From NCBI RefSeq assembly GCF_020034665.1, contig NZ_JAIQDI010000001.1:2480001-2544000 (forward strand): a stretch of 64,000 nucleotides of DNA. The letters run 5' to 3'. Both the position numbers and the translations under genes were made by a program. A model generated the notes under the pieces. The model worked only from the letters and a program-made list of their open reading frames with translations, made no database searches and had not been told where the DNA came from. The stretch is from Niabella beijingensis. Its GTDB lineage: Bacteria; Bacteroidota; Bacteroidia; Chitinophagales; Chitinophagaceae. Positions 57,099 to 64,000 of this stretch are shown in pieces. The first letter of the stretch is position 1, and the number at the start of each line of letters is the position of its first letter.

Positions 57099-57671
57099 TT
57101 ATGCCAACAAAGGATTAAAAAATTTGACGGTAGCAACCTTTCCAAACCGGTTCACCAATGCTTTAAGCCGGCGCGCATCCATGCCTTTTGTTTTTTCTTT
57201 TACTTTCTCCAGCACAACATCACGATCCTCTGCCAGTTCGTTTATGTTATTTACAAGGTCCACCAACAGAAACTCATCTGTTACTTTCAGCGGTACATAA
57301 GGCTTGCGAACAAAATTAAAAACACGGTTTCCCAATTTAAATTGCCCATGACGTTTCGTATTATATACCCTTTTAGCATTGTATAGTTGAGTGGTTCCCA
57401 CACCCAGGGTATTGTAGTCGTTATAGGAGGTAAGAAGAAAGTTTGTATCTTTTAAAAAGGACGTTATCAGCTCTTTATCATTGGCCGGTGCTTTGCCAAA
57501 CACGGTCTGTTTAGGCACATAATAAAGTCCTCCGGAAAGTTTTTCCAGGGTTCCGTCTGTTACCAGTTGTTGCAAATGCCGGTCTACAGATTTAGACCAT
57601 TTCTCTAAATCCCGCCGCCGGTATACCTCACCCGGCCTTAAATTTCTTTTTAAAGCCTGTAACTTACTCAT
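57099..57671 (-). CDS. AbiEi-type antitoxin and repressor (DUF6088-like)
   Basis: 190 residues from ATG 57671. N-terminal winged helix (VYRRRDLEKWSKSVDRHLQQLVTDGTLEKLSGGLYYVPK) and a C-terminal antitoxin domain. It is transcribed first and probably represses its own promoter. The -7 box TACCTTTG ends 4 bases before the ATG, so the transcript seems leaderless. Confidence 0.88.
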   Translation of the reverse strand: MSKLQALKRNLRPGEVYRRRDLEKWSKSVDRHLQQLVTDGTLEKLSGGLYYVPKQTVFGKAPANDKELITSFLKDTNFLLTSYNDYNTLGVGTTQLYNAKRVYNTKRHGQFKLGNRVFNFVRKPYVPLKVTDEFLLVDLVNNINELAEDRDVVLEKVKEKTKGMDARRLKALVNRFGKVATVKFFNPLLA

Positions 57672-57675
57672 AATG

Positions 57676-57706
57676 CAAAGGTACAAATAAAGGAAAATGT
57701 ATGAAA
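57676..57706 (-). promoter_or_regulatory. Promoter of the AbiE operon
   Basis: Minus strand TTTC (57706-57703), 19 bases, TACCTTTG (57683-57676). The start would fall at about the ATG of the antitoxin, implying a leaderless mRNA. Confidence 0.6.
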
Positions 57707-57960
57707 AATAATTAAAAATTCATGCAAATATTGTCATATAAAATTTATTCTCAGTGTGTTATATTATATTCAATAAATGTCAATAAGCAGGCAGTTACTC
57801 AAAAGCCTAATTTGGAAGGGATAGGGACCTCTTAAGAGGATATTTCTTGCTGAGTATCTAATATGTTGAGTAAAAAAAGGCCTGCCTTTGAAAAAGCTGG
57901 CCGTTGCTAACCTATGAAAAACACCAGTTCTAAGATACAAAAAATCAAAGAACACGAGTG

Positions 57961-58638
57961 CTACTTTTGTTTTAGCACGTTTAAATCAGAAAAGAAGCCC
58001 TCGGTTCCAACATCCACCCATAGTCCGATGGCTCCAGTCGCCCCTGGCCCAAGCTTCGGGTCGTTTACCACAAGAGTGGGCTGCTTGCTGCCATTAAGAA
58101 ACAGTCGGGCCTGCTCACCCGTCACCTCAATACGCATCGTGATCCACTGATTTAACGCCATATCAGCATAGGATTCATACCGCTCTGGTGATTCCTTGCG
58201 CAACCGGTCAAATTTGTAATCCGGATAGGCATAATACTGTACGGAATGGTTCCTGCGCACCTGATCATCGGCTCTTCCATTTGTGGGTCTTAGATATATG
58301 CTCTCGTATCTTGTATTGCTGTCATTAATATGGAAGGCAATGCCGATGAAGCCTCTTGCAAATTCTGGTGCGTTGGGGAGCAGCCTGCTAAGCACTTTCA
58401 CTTCGATAGTGCCGTTTTTGAAATGAACACCGGTTAACCTGGCAAAGGTCGGCTCATCCACAGCTTTTATGGATGAATCTTTAACAACCCTTACAGCATC
58501 CTTGCCCATTATTTTTACCTTAGAAACGGAAATCTTATTCACTGTCAGCGTATACTGCCCCAGCTTAACGGATTGTGCAAACAGCTCCAAGGAGCTAAAT
58601 AATAAAGTAAGAACCAACCCCGAAATTAGCTTTTCCAT
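57961..58638 (-). CDS. Exported LamG/DUF1080-like concanavalin-fold protein
   Basis: 225 residues from ATG 58638 with a signal peptide (MEKLISGLVLTLLFSSLELFAQS). Beta-sandwich segments (FKNGTIEVKVLSRLLP, WITMRIEVTGEQARLFLNG, GATGAIGLWVDVGTEGFFSDLNV) match the 3-keto-disaccharide hydrolase/DUF1080 and LamG fold. A carbohydrate-binding or hydrolytic role is possible. It begins 19 bases after the oxidoreductase gene. Confidence 0.72.
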   Translation of the reverse strand: MEKLISGLVLTLLFSSLELFAQSVKLGQYTLTVNKISVSKVKIMGKDAVRVVKDSSIKAVDEPTFARLTGVHFKNGTIEVKVLSRLLPNAPEFARGFIGIAFHINDSNTRYESIYLRPTNGRADDQVRRNHSVQYYAYPDYKFDRLRKESPERYESYADMALNQWITMRIEVTGEQARLFLNGSKQPTLVVNDPKLGPGATGAIGLWVDVGTEGFFSDLNVLKQK

Positions 58639-58657
58639 GATTTTATTTTTAACCGGG

Positions 58658-59308
58658 TTATAGAACACTTTTTGCTTCTGATGCTGTTACCGTTTTACCT
58701 AACGCACCAAATTCGTGAAGATCACCAAATACCTCAATGCGCATGGACTGATCAAGTCCTCCAACACGAACCGGATCAAAGCCTGTATCAAGGATCAATT
58801 GCTCCACCAGGCCATCAATACTGGAATCATCTGTAGCATAAAAAAGGACGGATCTTTCGGGCGATTGAAACGCAGTATTAGCCAATGACGCCGCACCCAA
58901 GGTTCCGAGGGCTTTTGCGAGCTTTGCATTACGGGGAAGCGAAGCTGCATTAATTTTGCCTGCTGATTCGTTTTGTGCAATAATTTTTTTAAACCCGCCA
59001 TTTTCATCAGGCGCAATGGGATTGGAGAGATCCACAATGATTTTGTCTTCTAAATCCCCTGCATATTGCTTTATAAATCCTGCAATGGAGCCAAAAGGAA
59101 TCGAAAGAGCCACAATATCAGCCTCTTTTACGGCAGCCGGTATTTCTTCCGGCCTGGCTGAAACGCCCCATTGTGCTGAAAGTTCTTTGGCTTTTGCTAT
59201 GTTTCTGTCCGCAGCAATAAAGGAGCGATTGGACTTTGCCAGGTTAGCCGCTACTACCTGTCCGATATTGCCCAAGCCTATTATGGCTACTTTAGATATT
59301 GTTGTCAT
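58658..59308 (-). CDS. NADP-dependent F420-type/coenzyme oxidoreductase-like protein
   Basis: 216 residues from ATG 59308. A Rossmann motif VAIIGLGNIGQVVAANLAKS and VDLSNPIAPDENGGF are typical of the NADP oxidoreductase coenzyme F420-dependent family, which in this phylum reduces other substrates. Follows the Crp/Fnr gene in the same direction, which may regulate it. Confidence 0.78.
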   Translation of the reverse strand: MTTISKVAIIGLGNIGQVVAANLAKSNRSFIAADRNIAKAKELSAQWGVSARPEEIPAAVKEADIVALSIPFGSIAGFIKQYAGDLEDKIIVDLSNPIAPDENGGFKKIIAQNESAGKINAASLPRNAKLAKALGTLGAASLANTAFQSPERSVLFYATDDSSIDGLVEQLILDTGFDPVRVGGLDQSMRIEVFGDLHEFGALGKTVTASEAKSVL

Positions 59309-59412
59309 ACTGTTTCTTTTTTTGAATAATACAATGAATTTAACATGGCAAATTTCAGCACGAACAGACCATCGCTCCAATGACCTCCATCAAGAAACAG
59401 TATTGATCTAGT

Positions 59413-60021
59413 TTAAGACTTTTTCTTCGCCATCTTATTCCGCAACCGGCTTAAAAACTCTGGCGTAATGCCTAAAAAGGAAGCGATCTGCGTTTGTGAC
59501 AAGCGGTTGGACAGGTGCGCGTATACCTGCATAAAGGAAAGATAACGTTCCTCAGCGGTGGAGCTAATGTTCTGCAAAAGGCGATTTTGCAGCGTGACAT
59601 AGCTGTTTTCTATGAGCACCCGGAAGATCCGGTCAAATTTGGGTGCCTGGGTATAAAGCAAAATCAGGTTGTCATAATTGATCTGTAAAAGCATAGTGTC
59701 TTCCAGGGCGTCGATATTTAATGCCGATGGTTTTCTGCCATGAAAGCTGCCAATATCTACCGTCCACCAATTTTCTGCAGCAAACTGGATAATATGTGTG
59801 TTCCCTTTATCGTCAATTTTATACATCCGCAAGCATCCCCTAACAACAAAGCTAAATTCATTGCATACATTTCCTTCCTGGAGCACATATTGCCTTTTGC
59901 GATACAGCCGCGGTTTGAAAAGCGAAGTAACTAGGTTGGTTTCCTCTGCATTTAAAGGGATCAATGCATTAAAATAGTTAATTAGCGGCTCTGCGGAAGC
60001 TTGTATTAAGTTCTCTTTCAT
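59413..60021 (-). CDS. Crp/Fnr family cyclic-nucleotide-binding regulator
   Basis: 202 residues with a cNMP-binding beta-roll (RKRQYVLQEGNVCNEFSFVVRGCLRMYKI) and a C-terminal HTH-like end (RLSQTQIASFLGITPEFLSRLRNKMAKKK). No Cys cluster for an iron-sulfur sensor. In Bacteroidota such regulators often control a neighbouring oxidoreductase. Confidence 0.87.
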   Translation of the reverse strand: MKENLIQASAEPLINYFNALIPLNAEETNLVTSLFKPRLYRKRQYVLQEGNVCNEFSFVVRGCLRMYKIDDKGNTHIIQFAAENWWTVDIGSFHGRKPSALNIDALEDTMLLQINYDNLILLYTQAPKFDRIFRVLIENSYVTLQNRLLQNISSTAEERYLSFMQVYAHLSNRLSQTQIASFLGITPEFLSRLRNKMAKKKS

Positions 60022-60325
60022 TTAACCGGGATGTAATTTCTATGCCAAATTTAGGGCTGTCAGTGTAAAAAATATCCGAAAAGGAAAAAGGTTCTCTCTC
60101 AAAACCAGCTATGGGCTAAATAACCTCGCACTGGTTTCTGCCTGGTACCAAAGACGATGCATTAAATAAAATTTTACTGAATAGCTATTTGTGATCAATA
60201 ACTTTTTGCAATTGCCGCGCGCCGGACCGCAGTTTGTCCGCTTCCTGATTTATAGGGCCCTGTTTTTCAATCGGTCAAGGTTCTTTTATCGCTCTGTACT
60301 TTTGCAATAACCGTTGCAGCAGATG

Positions 60326-60445
60326 CTATGCCGCCGTAGCTTCTAGCGATGGATAAAGGGCGCTAAATAAGTCGGCTACGAGGTCTGCGGGTGATTCTGC
60401 TATCTGCGTTGCAGCTTTGCCGACAACACTTTTCTGAACAGGCAT
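60326..60445 (-). CDS. Possible 39-residue ORF
   Basis: Starts at an ATG at 60445 and ends in TAG; alanine and serine rich (QIAESPADLVADLFSALY), possibly a gene remnant. No family. Low support. Confidence 0.25.
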   Translation of the reverse strand: MPVQKSVVGKAATQIAESPADLVADLFSALYPSLEATAA

Positions 60446-60451
60446 TACGAT

Positions 60452-60562
60452 TTAACTGAAATCCACTTTCAGCAGCACAAATATTATCAATGCTATAATC
60501 CATAATATATCAAGAATAAGGAAGAAAATAAGCGTATTGTATACGGTAAATATCTTTTTCAT
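60452..60562 (-). CDS. Small hydrophobic protein
   Basis: 36 residues from ATG 60562: a basic MKK start and one long membrane helix (LIFFLILDILWIIALIIFVLL). A single-pass small membrane protein is plausible, possibly stress related like its neighbours, but a chance ORF is not excluded. Confidence 0.4.
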   Translation of the reverse strand: MKKIFTVYNTLIFFLILDILWIIALIIFVLLKVDFS

Positions 60563-60593
60563 ACATTAAAATGCTTTTTATCATCTGATAGTT

Positions 60594-60650
60594 CAAGTCC
60601 GATTTCAATAGTGCTGTTTCCAAAAAATCCCGTTGTTCATCAGTAATATT
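60594..60650 (-). pseudogene. Decayed fragment of an AraC-type regulator gene
   Basis: The minus-strand translation NITDEQRDFLETALLKSDL aligns with NITNEQREFLKIALLKSGL of the intact AraC-type gene at 63486 (14 of 19 identical). The frame upstream hits a stop at 60663-60665 and the downstream sequence diverges, so this is a relic of a second copy. Confidence 0.7.
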
Positions 60651-60916
60651 AAATGACCGCACTCAATTCTATTTTCCGCCTTTTGCTATCTTATGCTGGA
60701 TTCCTTTTACGCGGCTATACTATAAATCCACAGTAAATAAACGAGCCCACAACTACCAGAATAAAGCTCCGGCAATACCAACAATTATTGTAATGATCCG
60801 GGATAAAATTCCCATAGGGTTCATATTTAGCTAATGAAAAGTAATAAACACCTGACGAAATAAAATATTCACAAATGAGAGGCGACCAGTTGCAATATAC
60901 ATTGCAGTAATTAACG

Positions 60917-61147
60917 TTATTCTTTCTGCTTTATGTTTTCCACGTTATGTTTACAAAGCCACTCATCAAATTTATCAGCATGCGGAGCTGCATTGTAATG
61001 AATGATGGTTGTATCTAATAGCATAATGGTAAAAATGTTTCCGGAACGGATAAACTTTTTTAAACTCTTGCCCGAATGCGCAAAATCATTGAACATCACT
61101 GTATTGCTCTTTGAATTTGAAAATTGATTAGTCATAAAAAAAACCAT
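60917..61147 (-). CDS. Small uncharacterised protein
   Basis: 76 residues (or 72 from the ATG at 61135). Basic and polar with a short hydrophobic segment (IFTIMLLDTTIIHY). No family recognised. Isolated between the gene-poor stretch and the cupin gene. Confidence 0.4.
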   Translation of the reverse strand: MVFFMTNQFSNSKSNTVMFNDFAHSGKSLKKFIRSGNIFTIMLLDTTIIHYNAAPHADKFDEWLCKHNVENIKQKE

Positions 61148-61348
61148 TAGTGTTTCATAATCTTTTCAATACCTAAGAAATGAATCCATTAATCCCAACC
61201 AGAACGTAACCAAGCTTGTTTCTGCTTTACATACATATATTTGGAGCAATGAAATAAAAATGATCTCCTCCTTTCCACTTCAATATCACCTGATCTTCAT
61301 TGCTGTAGCGCCAGGTCATCTGCCGCTACAAGCAGCCTGAATGAGCGT

Positions 61349-61711
61349 CTATTGTTCATAGCCACTCTTGATGATTGTTGAAATCATTTTAAAACGTTCA
61401 TTCGCTTTTATAGTATTCCGGGAATGGGCCGGAATGATTATGGATTGACCGGTTTGCAGCAAGCTTGAATTGCCATCGATCAGTACTTCAGCCCTTCCAT
61501 CTATTATCTGAATAAAAGTATCAAAGGGAGATGTTTTTTCAGACAGCGCCTCTCCGGAATCAAATGAAACAGCGCTGACGTTTCCGGTTGTTTTTCGAAT
61601 AATTGTTTTGATGACAACCGAATTGGGAATATATTCCAATATTTCGACAATAATGAAGACCTTAGCTTTTTCTATTTCCGGATTTTCCAATGCTAGAGAG
61701 TTTAATACCAA
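61349..61711 (-). CDS. Cupin-domain protein
   Basis: About 120 residues. Cupin-like beta-barrel segments (FIQIIDGRAEVLIDGNSSLLQTGQSIIIPAHSRNTIKANERF). The frame has no ATG anywhere; TTG at 61711 or 61690 would have to start it. Close Bacteroidota relatives begin near the EKAKVF segment, so the first residues are uncertain. Metal ligands of classical cupins are incomplete. Confidence 0.7.
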   Translation of the reverse strand: MVLNSLALENPEIEKAKVFIIVEILEYIPNSVVIKTIIRKTTGNVSAVSFDSGEALSEKTSPFDTFIQIIDGRAEVLIDGNSSLLQTGQSIIIPAHSRNTIKANERFKMISTIIKSGYEQ

Positions 61712-61819
61712 TAAATTTAATAAAAATGACAGGGGGGTTAAGACCTGCCATTTTTTTTCACGTATCTCAACGTGTTACAATAATGGGTGTTTTATTGTAT
61801 ATGGATAACACAGGATGGT

Positions 61820-62044
61820 TTATAATTTAGAGAGGTTCCCCTTTGCAATGATTCCCATTACCTCTTCCGGCTTTTTATCAAGTCTTGCAGAAACTCTTTT
61901 AACAAGTTCTGTTTCCTTTCCTGTTTCGTACTTAAGATCATCCGTTGTCAGTTGTGGAAATTTAGTTTTAAGATTTTTAGATTGTACAGACCAATCCCCC
62001 GTAATTTTAAAGCTTTTATTTGCTTTGTCGTTCATTGTATTCAT
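61820..62044 (-). CDS. CsbD-like stress protein
   Basis: 74 residues from ATG 62044. A CsbD-like pattern: KITGDWSVQSKNLKTKFPQLTTDDLKYETGKETELVKRV followed by RLDKKPEEV. Family members are small general-stress proteins. Confidence 0.75.
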   Translation of the reverse strand: MNTMNDKANKSFKITGDWSVQSKNLKTKFPQLTTDDLKYETGKETELVKRVSARLDKKPEEVMGIIAKGNLSKL

Positions 62045-62332
62045 TTTAGAAATTTTATTTTGTGAAAGAATTTTCACAAATCAAAGGTGCAGTTATTTAT
62101 ACGGCAGGTTATTACACACTTGTTCTAAAAAGTTACATCATTCACAGGTAATGGCTTCGGAGAGACTTAATAAAATCATTTATTGTTGCTATCAGAAACG
62201 TTCCTGTGCCGGATCTTTTATAAAAGGACAGTAGGTAGATTGCACTTACCTGGCTATAAGCTAAAAAATCAATGAACAGATAAATTTGGCCGCTCATCAT
62301 CAACGCCGATTTTTATCGGATACATCTATAAT

Positions 62333-63055
62333 TCAATCAGCGATTTCCGGAACGATGAAAAAAGGTTTTTTAAATAATAGAATAAACCGGGTGCCTTTTA
62401 GTAATTCTGATTCTACTTTTACCTTTACGTGATTAGAAATCAGTATATCGTAAGCAACTGCCAGTCCTAACCCCAGTCCTCCTGGTCTTTTTGTAAAAAA
62501 CGGACTGAAAATGTTCTTCAGATCATCTTTAGAAATACCGCAGCCATTATCCTCTATTTGTATTATATATCCCTCATCAATTGTTTTTGTCAAAAGACTT
62601 AATTTGCCATTATCTGTGGGCATAGCATCAATTGCGTTGATGATAATATTGGTAATGGCGAGGCACATCTGAGACCTGTTAAGTATAATTGCACAGCGCT
62701 GTTTGTCGTAATTTTTATTTACTTTAATCTGCTTTAATAGAATCCTGTCGGCAGTGAGGGCCAGTGCCTCATCTAATAACTTATAAACGGCATTATATTG
62801 TTCGGTTGGTTCATCTGTATCCCGGAAATTAAGTAAATTTTTTAGGAGGCCATCAATCCTTTCCGAGCTCCGGTCAATAATATTCAGAAAGGGAATCAAT
62901 CGGTCATCAGAAATTCCCGATTTTAAAATATGCAGCGATAGATTGATATTCGTCAATGGGTTCCGGATCTCATGTGCCAATACAGAAATAAACCGTTTAG
63001 GAATGGTTTGTTCCCCCAATGCGGTTGAGGCATTATCCTCAATTGCTGATTTCAT
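62333..63055 (-). CDS. Cytosolic-type sensor histidine kinase
   Basis: 240 residues from ATG 63055. HisKA with SVLAHEIRNPLTNINLSLHIL (His about residue 28) and an intact HATPase_c: NIIINAIDAMP, IEDNGCGIS, FFTKRPGGLGLGLAVAYDIL. No transmembrane or sensor domain; it may use the membrane protein encoded just upstream (63105) as its anchor or sensor. No response regulator is adjacent. Confidence 0.87.
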   Translation of the reverse strand: MKSAIEDNASTALGEQTIPKRFISVLAHEIRNPLTNINLSLHILKSGISDDRLIPFLNIIDRSSERIDGLLKNLLNFRDTDEPTEQYNAVYKLLDEALALTADRILLKQIKVNKNYDKQRCAIILNRSQMCLAITNIIINAIDAMPTDNGKLSLLTKTIDEGYIIQIEDNGCGISKDDLKNIFSPFFTKRPGGLGLGLAVAYDILISNHVKVKVESELLKGTRFILLFKKPFFIVPEIAD

Positions 63056-63104
63056 TTTTTTAAATTTATATAAATTACTTTTTATTGGTTCAGACAATAC
63101 TGCG

Positions 63105-63392
63105 TTACCGGATGAACTGCATGTTTTTATGATAGTCCAGGACTGTGTGCAGGAGTTTGATTTTATTGGAAATTTTATCCTTTAAGGCATGGTGAAATCT
63201 GATCATCTTTAATTCAACAAGAGCTGATTCGTAATCTTTTATCGCCGCTTCAAAGAGACCTGCATTTTCATTTCTTCTCGCTTCCCTTAAAATTGGGATG
63301 TTATTCTTTCGAAACAAAAAAGAACGAATTAACACAAAACCAATGGGTAATGACATAACAATGATGATTAAATAGCAACAAAACAAATACAC
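63105..63392 (-). CDS. Small membrane-anchored protein next to the histidine kinase
   Basis: 95 residues starting from GTG 63392 (ATG 63356 would drop half of the helix). One N-terminal transmembrane helix (YLFCCYLIIIVMSLPIGFVLI) followed by a helical region (ARRNENAGLFEAAIKDYESALVELK) that resembles a TPR unit. It precedes the kinase by 49 bases or less, so the pair is likely a functional unit. Confidence 0.65.
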   Translation of the reverse strand: MYLFCCYLIIIVMSLPIGFVLIRSFLFRKNNIPILREARRNENAGLFEAAIKDYESALVELKMIRFHHALKDKISNKIKLLHTVLDYHKNMQFIR

Positions 63393-63485
63393 GCAAATAT
63401 CGCTTTATTAAATATCCTATCTCTTACAGCTATTTGCGAAAAGGTTATATAATTCACACATAACCAAATTAAAGAAAATCGTCCG

Positions 63486-64000
63486 CTATAAGTTATCCAG
63501 CATCGACCGCCGTTTATCCTTGAGCTGCTTAAAATGAGAGGGGGTAAGTCCTGTCACCTTTTTGAATTGATTAGACAGATGGGCCACGCTGCTATAATGC
63601 ATCAGATAAGCAATTTCAGTAAGCTTTAGCTCGTTATATACCAGTAATTCTTTTACACGCTCAATTTTATGCGCAATAAAGAATTTTTCGATTGTTATCC
63701 CCTGCACCTCGGAGAAAAGATTAGCCAGGTAGGTATAATTGTAATGCAGCTTATCGCTTAAGTAGCCGGAGAGATTAACAGCCAAGGGGTCTTCTGAATA
63801 ATGAACCAGTTCAATAATGGCATTTTTTATTTTTTGAATCAGTACGCTTTTTTTATCATCCATAAGTTCAAGCCCCGATTTCAATAGCGCTATCTTCAAA
63901 AACTCACGTTGTTCATTGGTGATATTTTCGATAACCTCTATCTCTCCCAACTCTATTAATGCGTAATGCAACCCCAATTTAACAAGTTCATCCTTCACCA
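63486..64000 (-). CDS. AraC-type transcriptional regulator (5' end beyond the window)
   Basis: C-terminal AraC HTH: LANLFSEVQGITIEKFFIAHKIERVKELLVYNELKLTEIAYLMHYSSVAHLSNQFKKVTGLTPSHFKQLK. The visible N-terminal part (KLGLHYALIELGEIEVIENITNEQREFL) matches proteins that begin with an HMA-like metal-binding segment before this region, so the real start is very likely outside the window; the GTG at 63998 is not trusted. A decayed second copy of part of it lies at 60594. Confidence 0.87.
   Translation of the reverse strand, partial: VKDELVKLGLHYALIELGEIEVIENITNEQREFLKIALLKSGLELMDDKKSVLIQKIKNAIIELVHYSEDPLAVNLSGYLSDKLHYNYTYLANLFSEVQGITIEKFFIAHKIERVKELLVYNELKLTEIAYLMHYSSVAHLSNQFKKVTGLTPSHFKQLKDKRRSMLDNL

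Larger units (their letters stand above)
60022..60916. other. Gene-poor region with small ORFs and a decayed AraC fragment
   Basis: About 900 bases. Supported items are listed separately: a 39-codon ORF, a small hydrophobic peptide and an AraC remnant. A further minus-strand ORF of 23 codons (60753-60824, hydrophobic C-terminus) is too short to judge. The rest has no recognisable content. Confidence 0.6.

Noticed and set aside
36131..57700. A complete integrative element inserted at tRNA-Asn
   Set aside because: No integrase, relaxase or second att copy was found; only the border-like repeat and the change in gene content support it.
63486..63998. AraC-type gene starting at GTG 63998
   Set aside because: The frame remains open to the window edge and relatives carry an additional N-terminal metal-binding-like segment, so the true start is likely beyond the window.
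1..64000. CRISPR arrays, rRNA genes or intact insertion sequences
   Set aside because: No regularly spaced repeats, no rRNA-like sequence and no transposase-like reading frame were seen.

Overview
The window comes from a Bacteroidota chromosome, most likely the Chitinophagaceae lineage. This rests on two SusC/SusD pairs, lipoprotein signal peptides, an ECF sigma/FecR pair, an S46 dipeptidyl-peptidase, a Rho with a long Lys/Ala/Glu-rich insertion, and promoters of the Bacteroidota type (TTTG-N19-TAnnTTTG). Genus is not determined.

Region 1 (1-13 kb) is a polysaccharide-utilization locus. A minus-strand operon runs susC, susD, a DUF5017 lipoprotein, a large alpha/alpha-toroid-like protein, a GH28-like beta-helix protein, and a further secreted protein cut by the window edge. 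Next to it is a GntR/LacI-type regulator on the plus strand and a second secreted beta-helix protein on the minus strand. An identical 23-bp element sits just downstream of the predicted promoters of both minus-strand units, so the regulator probably represses both.

Region 2 (13-36 kb) is housekeeping core: mnmG, ybeY, feoA, nadD, chrA, a class A beta-lactamase-like gene, fabG, a sorbosone-dehydrogenase-like gene, nadA, a DPP11-like peptidase, a histidine kinase, a NUDIX-fold regulator, rho, a CapA-like gene, asnS, a GH10-like gene, marR, an aldo/keto reductase and tRNA-Asn. Four parS sites lie between mnmG and ybeY. A 570-bp AT-rich gap with many DnaA-box-like sites lies between nadA and the S46 peptidase. 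Together they suggest that the replication origin is in this window.

Region 3 (36-46.7 kb), downstream of tRNA-Asn, holds an M60-like metallopeptidase, a FecR/ECF-sigma pair, a DoxX/MauE-like membrane protein with a small secreted partner, and a second susCD pair. The DNA upstream of this susC carries two large inverted-repeat structures. Both fold better as minus-strand RNA, that is, as a susC leader or an upstream small RNA. The distal one has mutually exclusive pairings.

Region 4 (46.8-57.7 kb) is a visibly AT-rich defence-type island. It has an XRE-like regulator, a minus-strand run of unrecognised genes (including two with zinc-binding HNH/treble-clef-like clusters and one membrane-anchored protein), a three-gene ABC-3C cassette, and an AbiE toxin-antitoxin pair. 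The unrecognised genes directly behind the ABC-3C operon are the best place to look for an undescribed system.

Region 5 (57.7-64 kb) contains a LamG/DUF1080-like secreted protein, an NADP-binding oxidoreductase, a Crp/Fnr regulator, a gene-poor stretch with small ORFs and a decayed AraC fragment, then stress and signalling genes (cupin, CsbD-like, histidine kinase with a small membrane partner) and an AraC-type regulator whose 5' end lies beyond the window.
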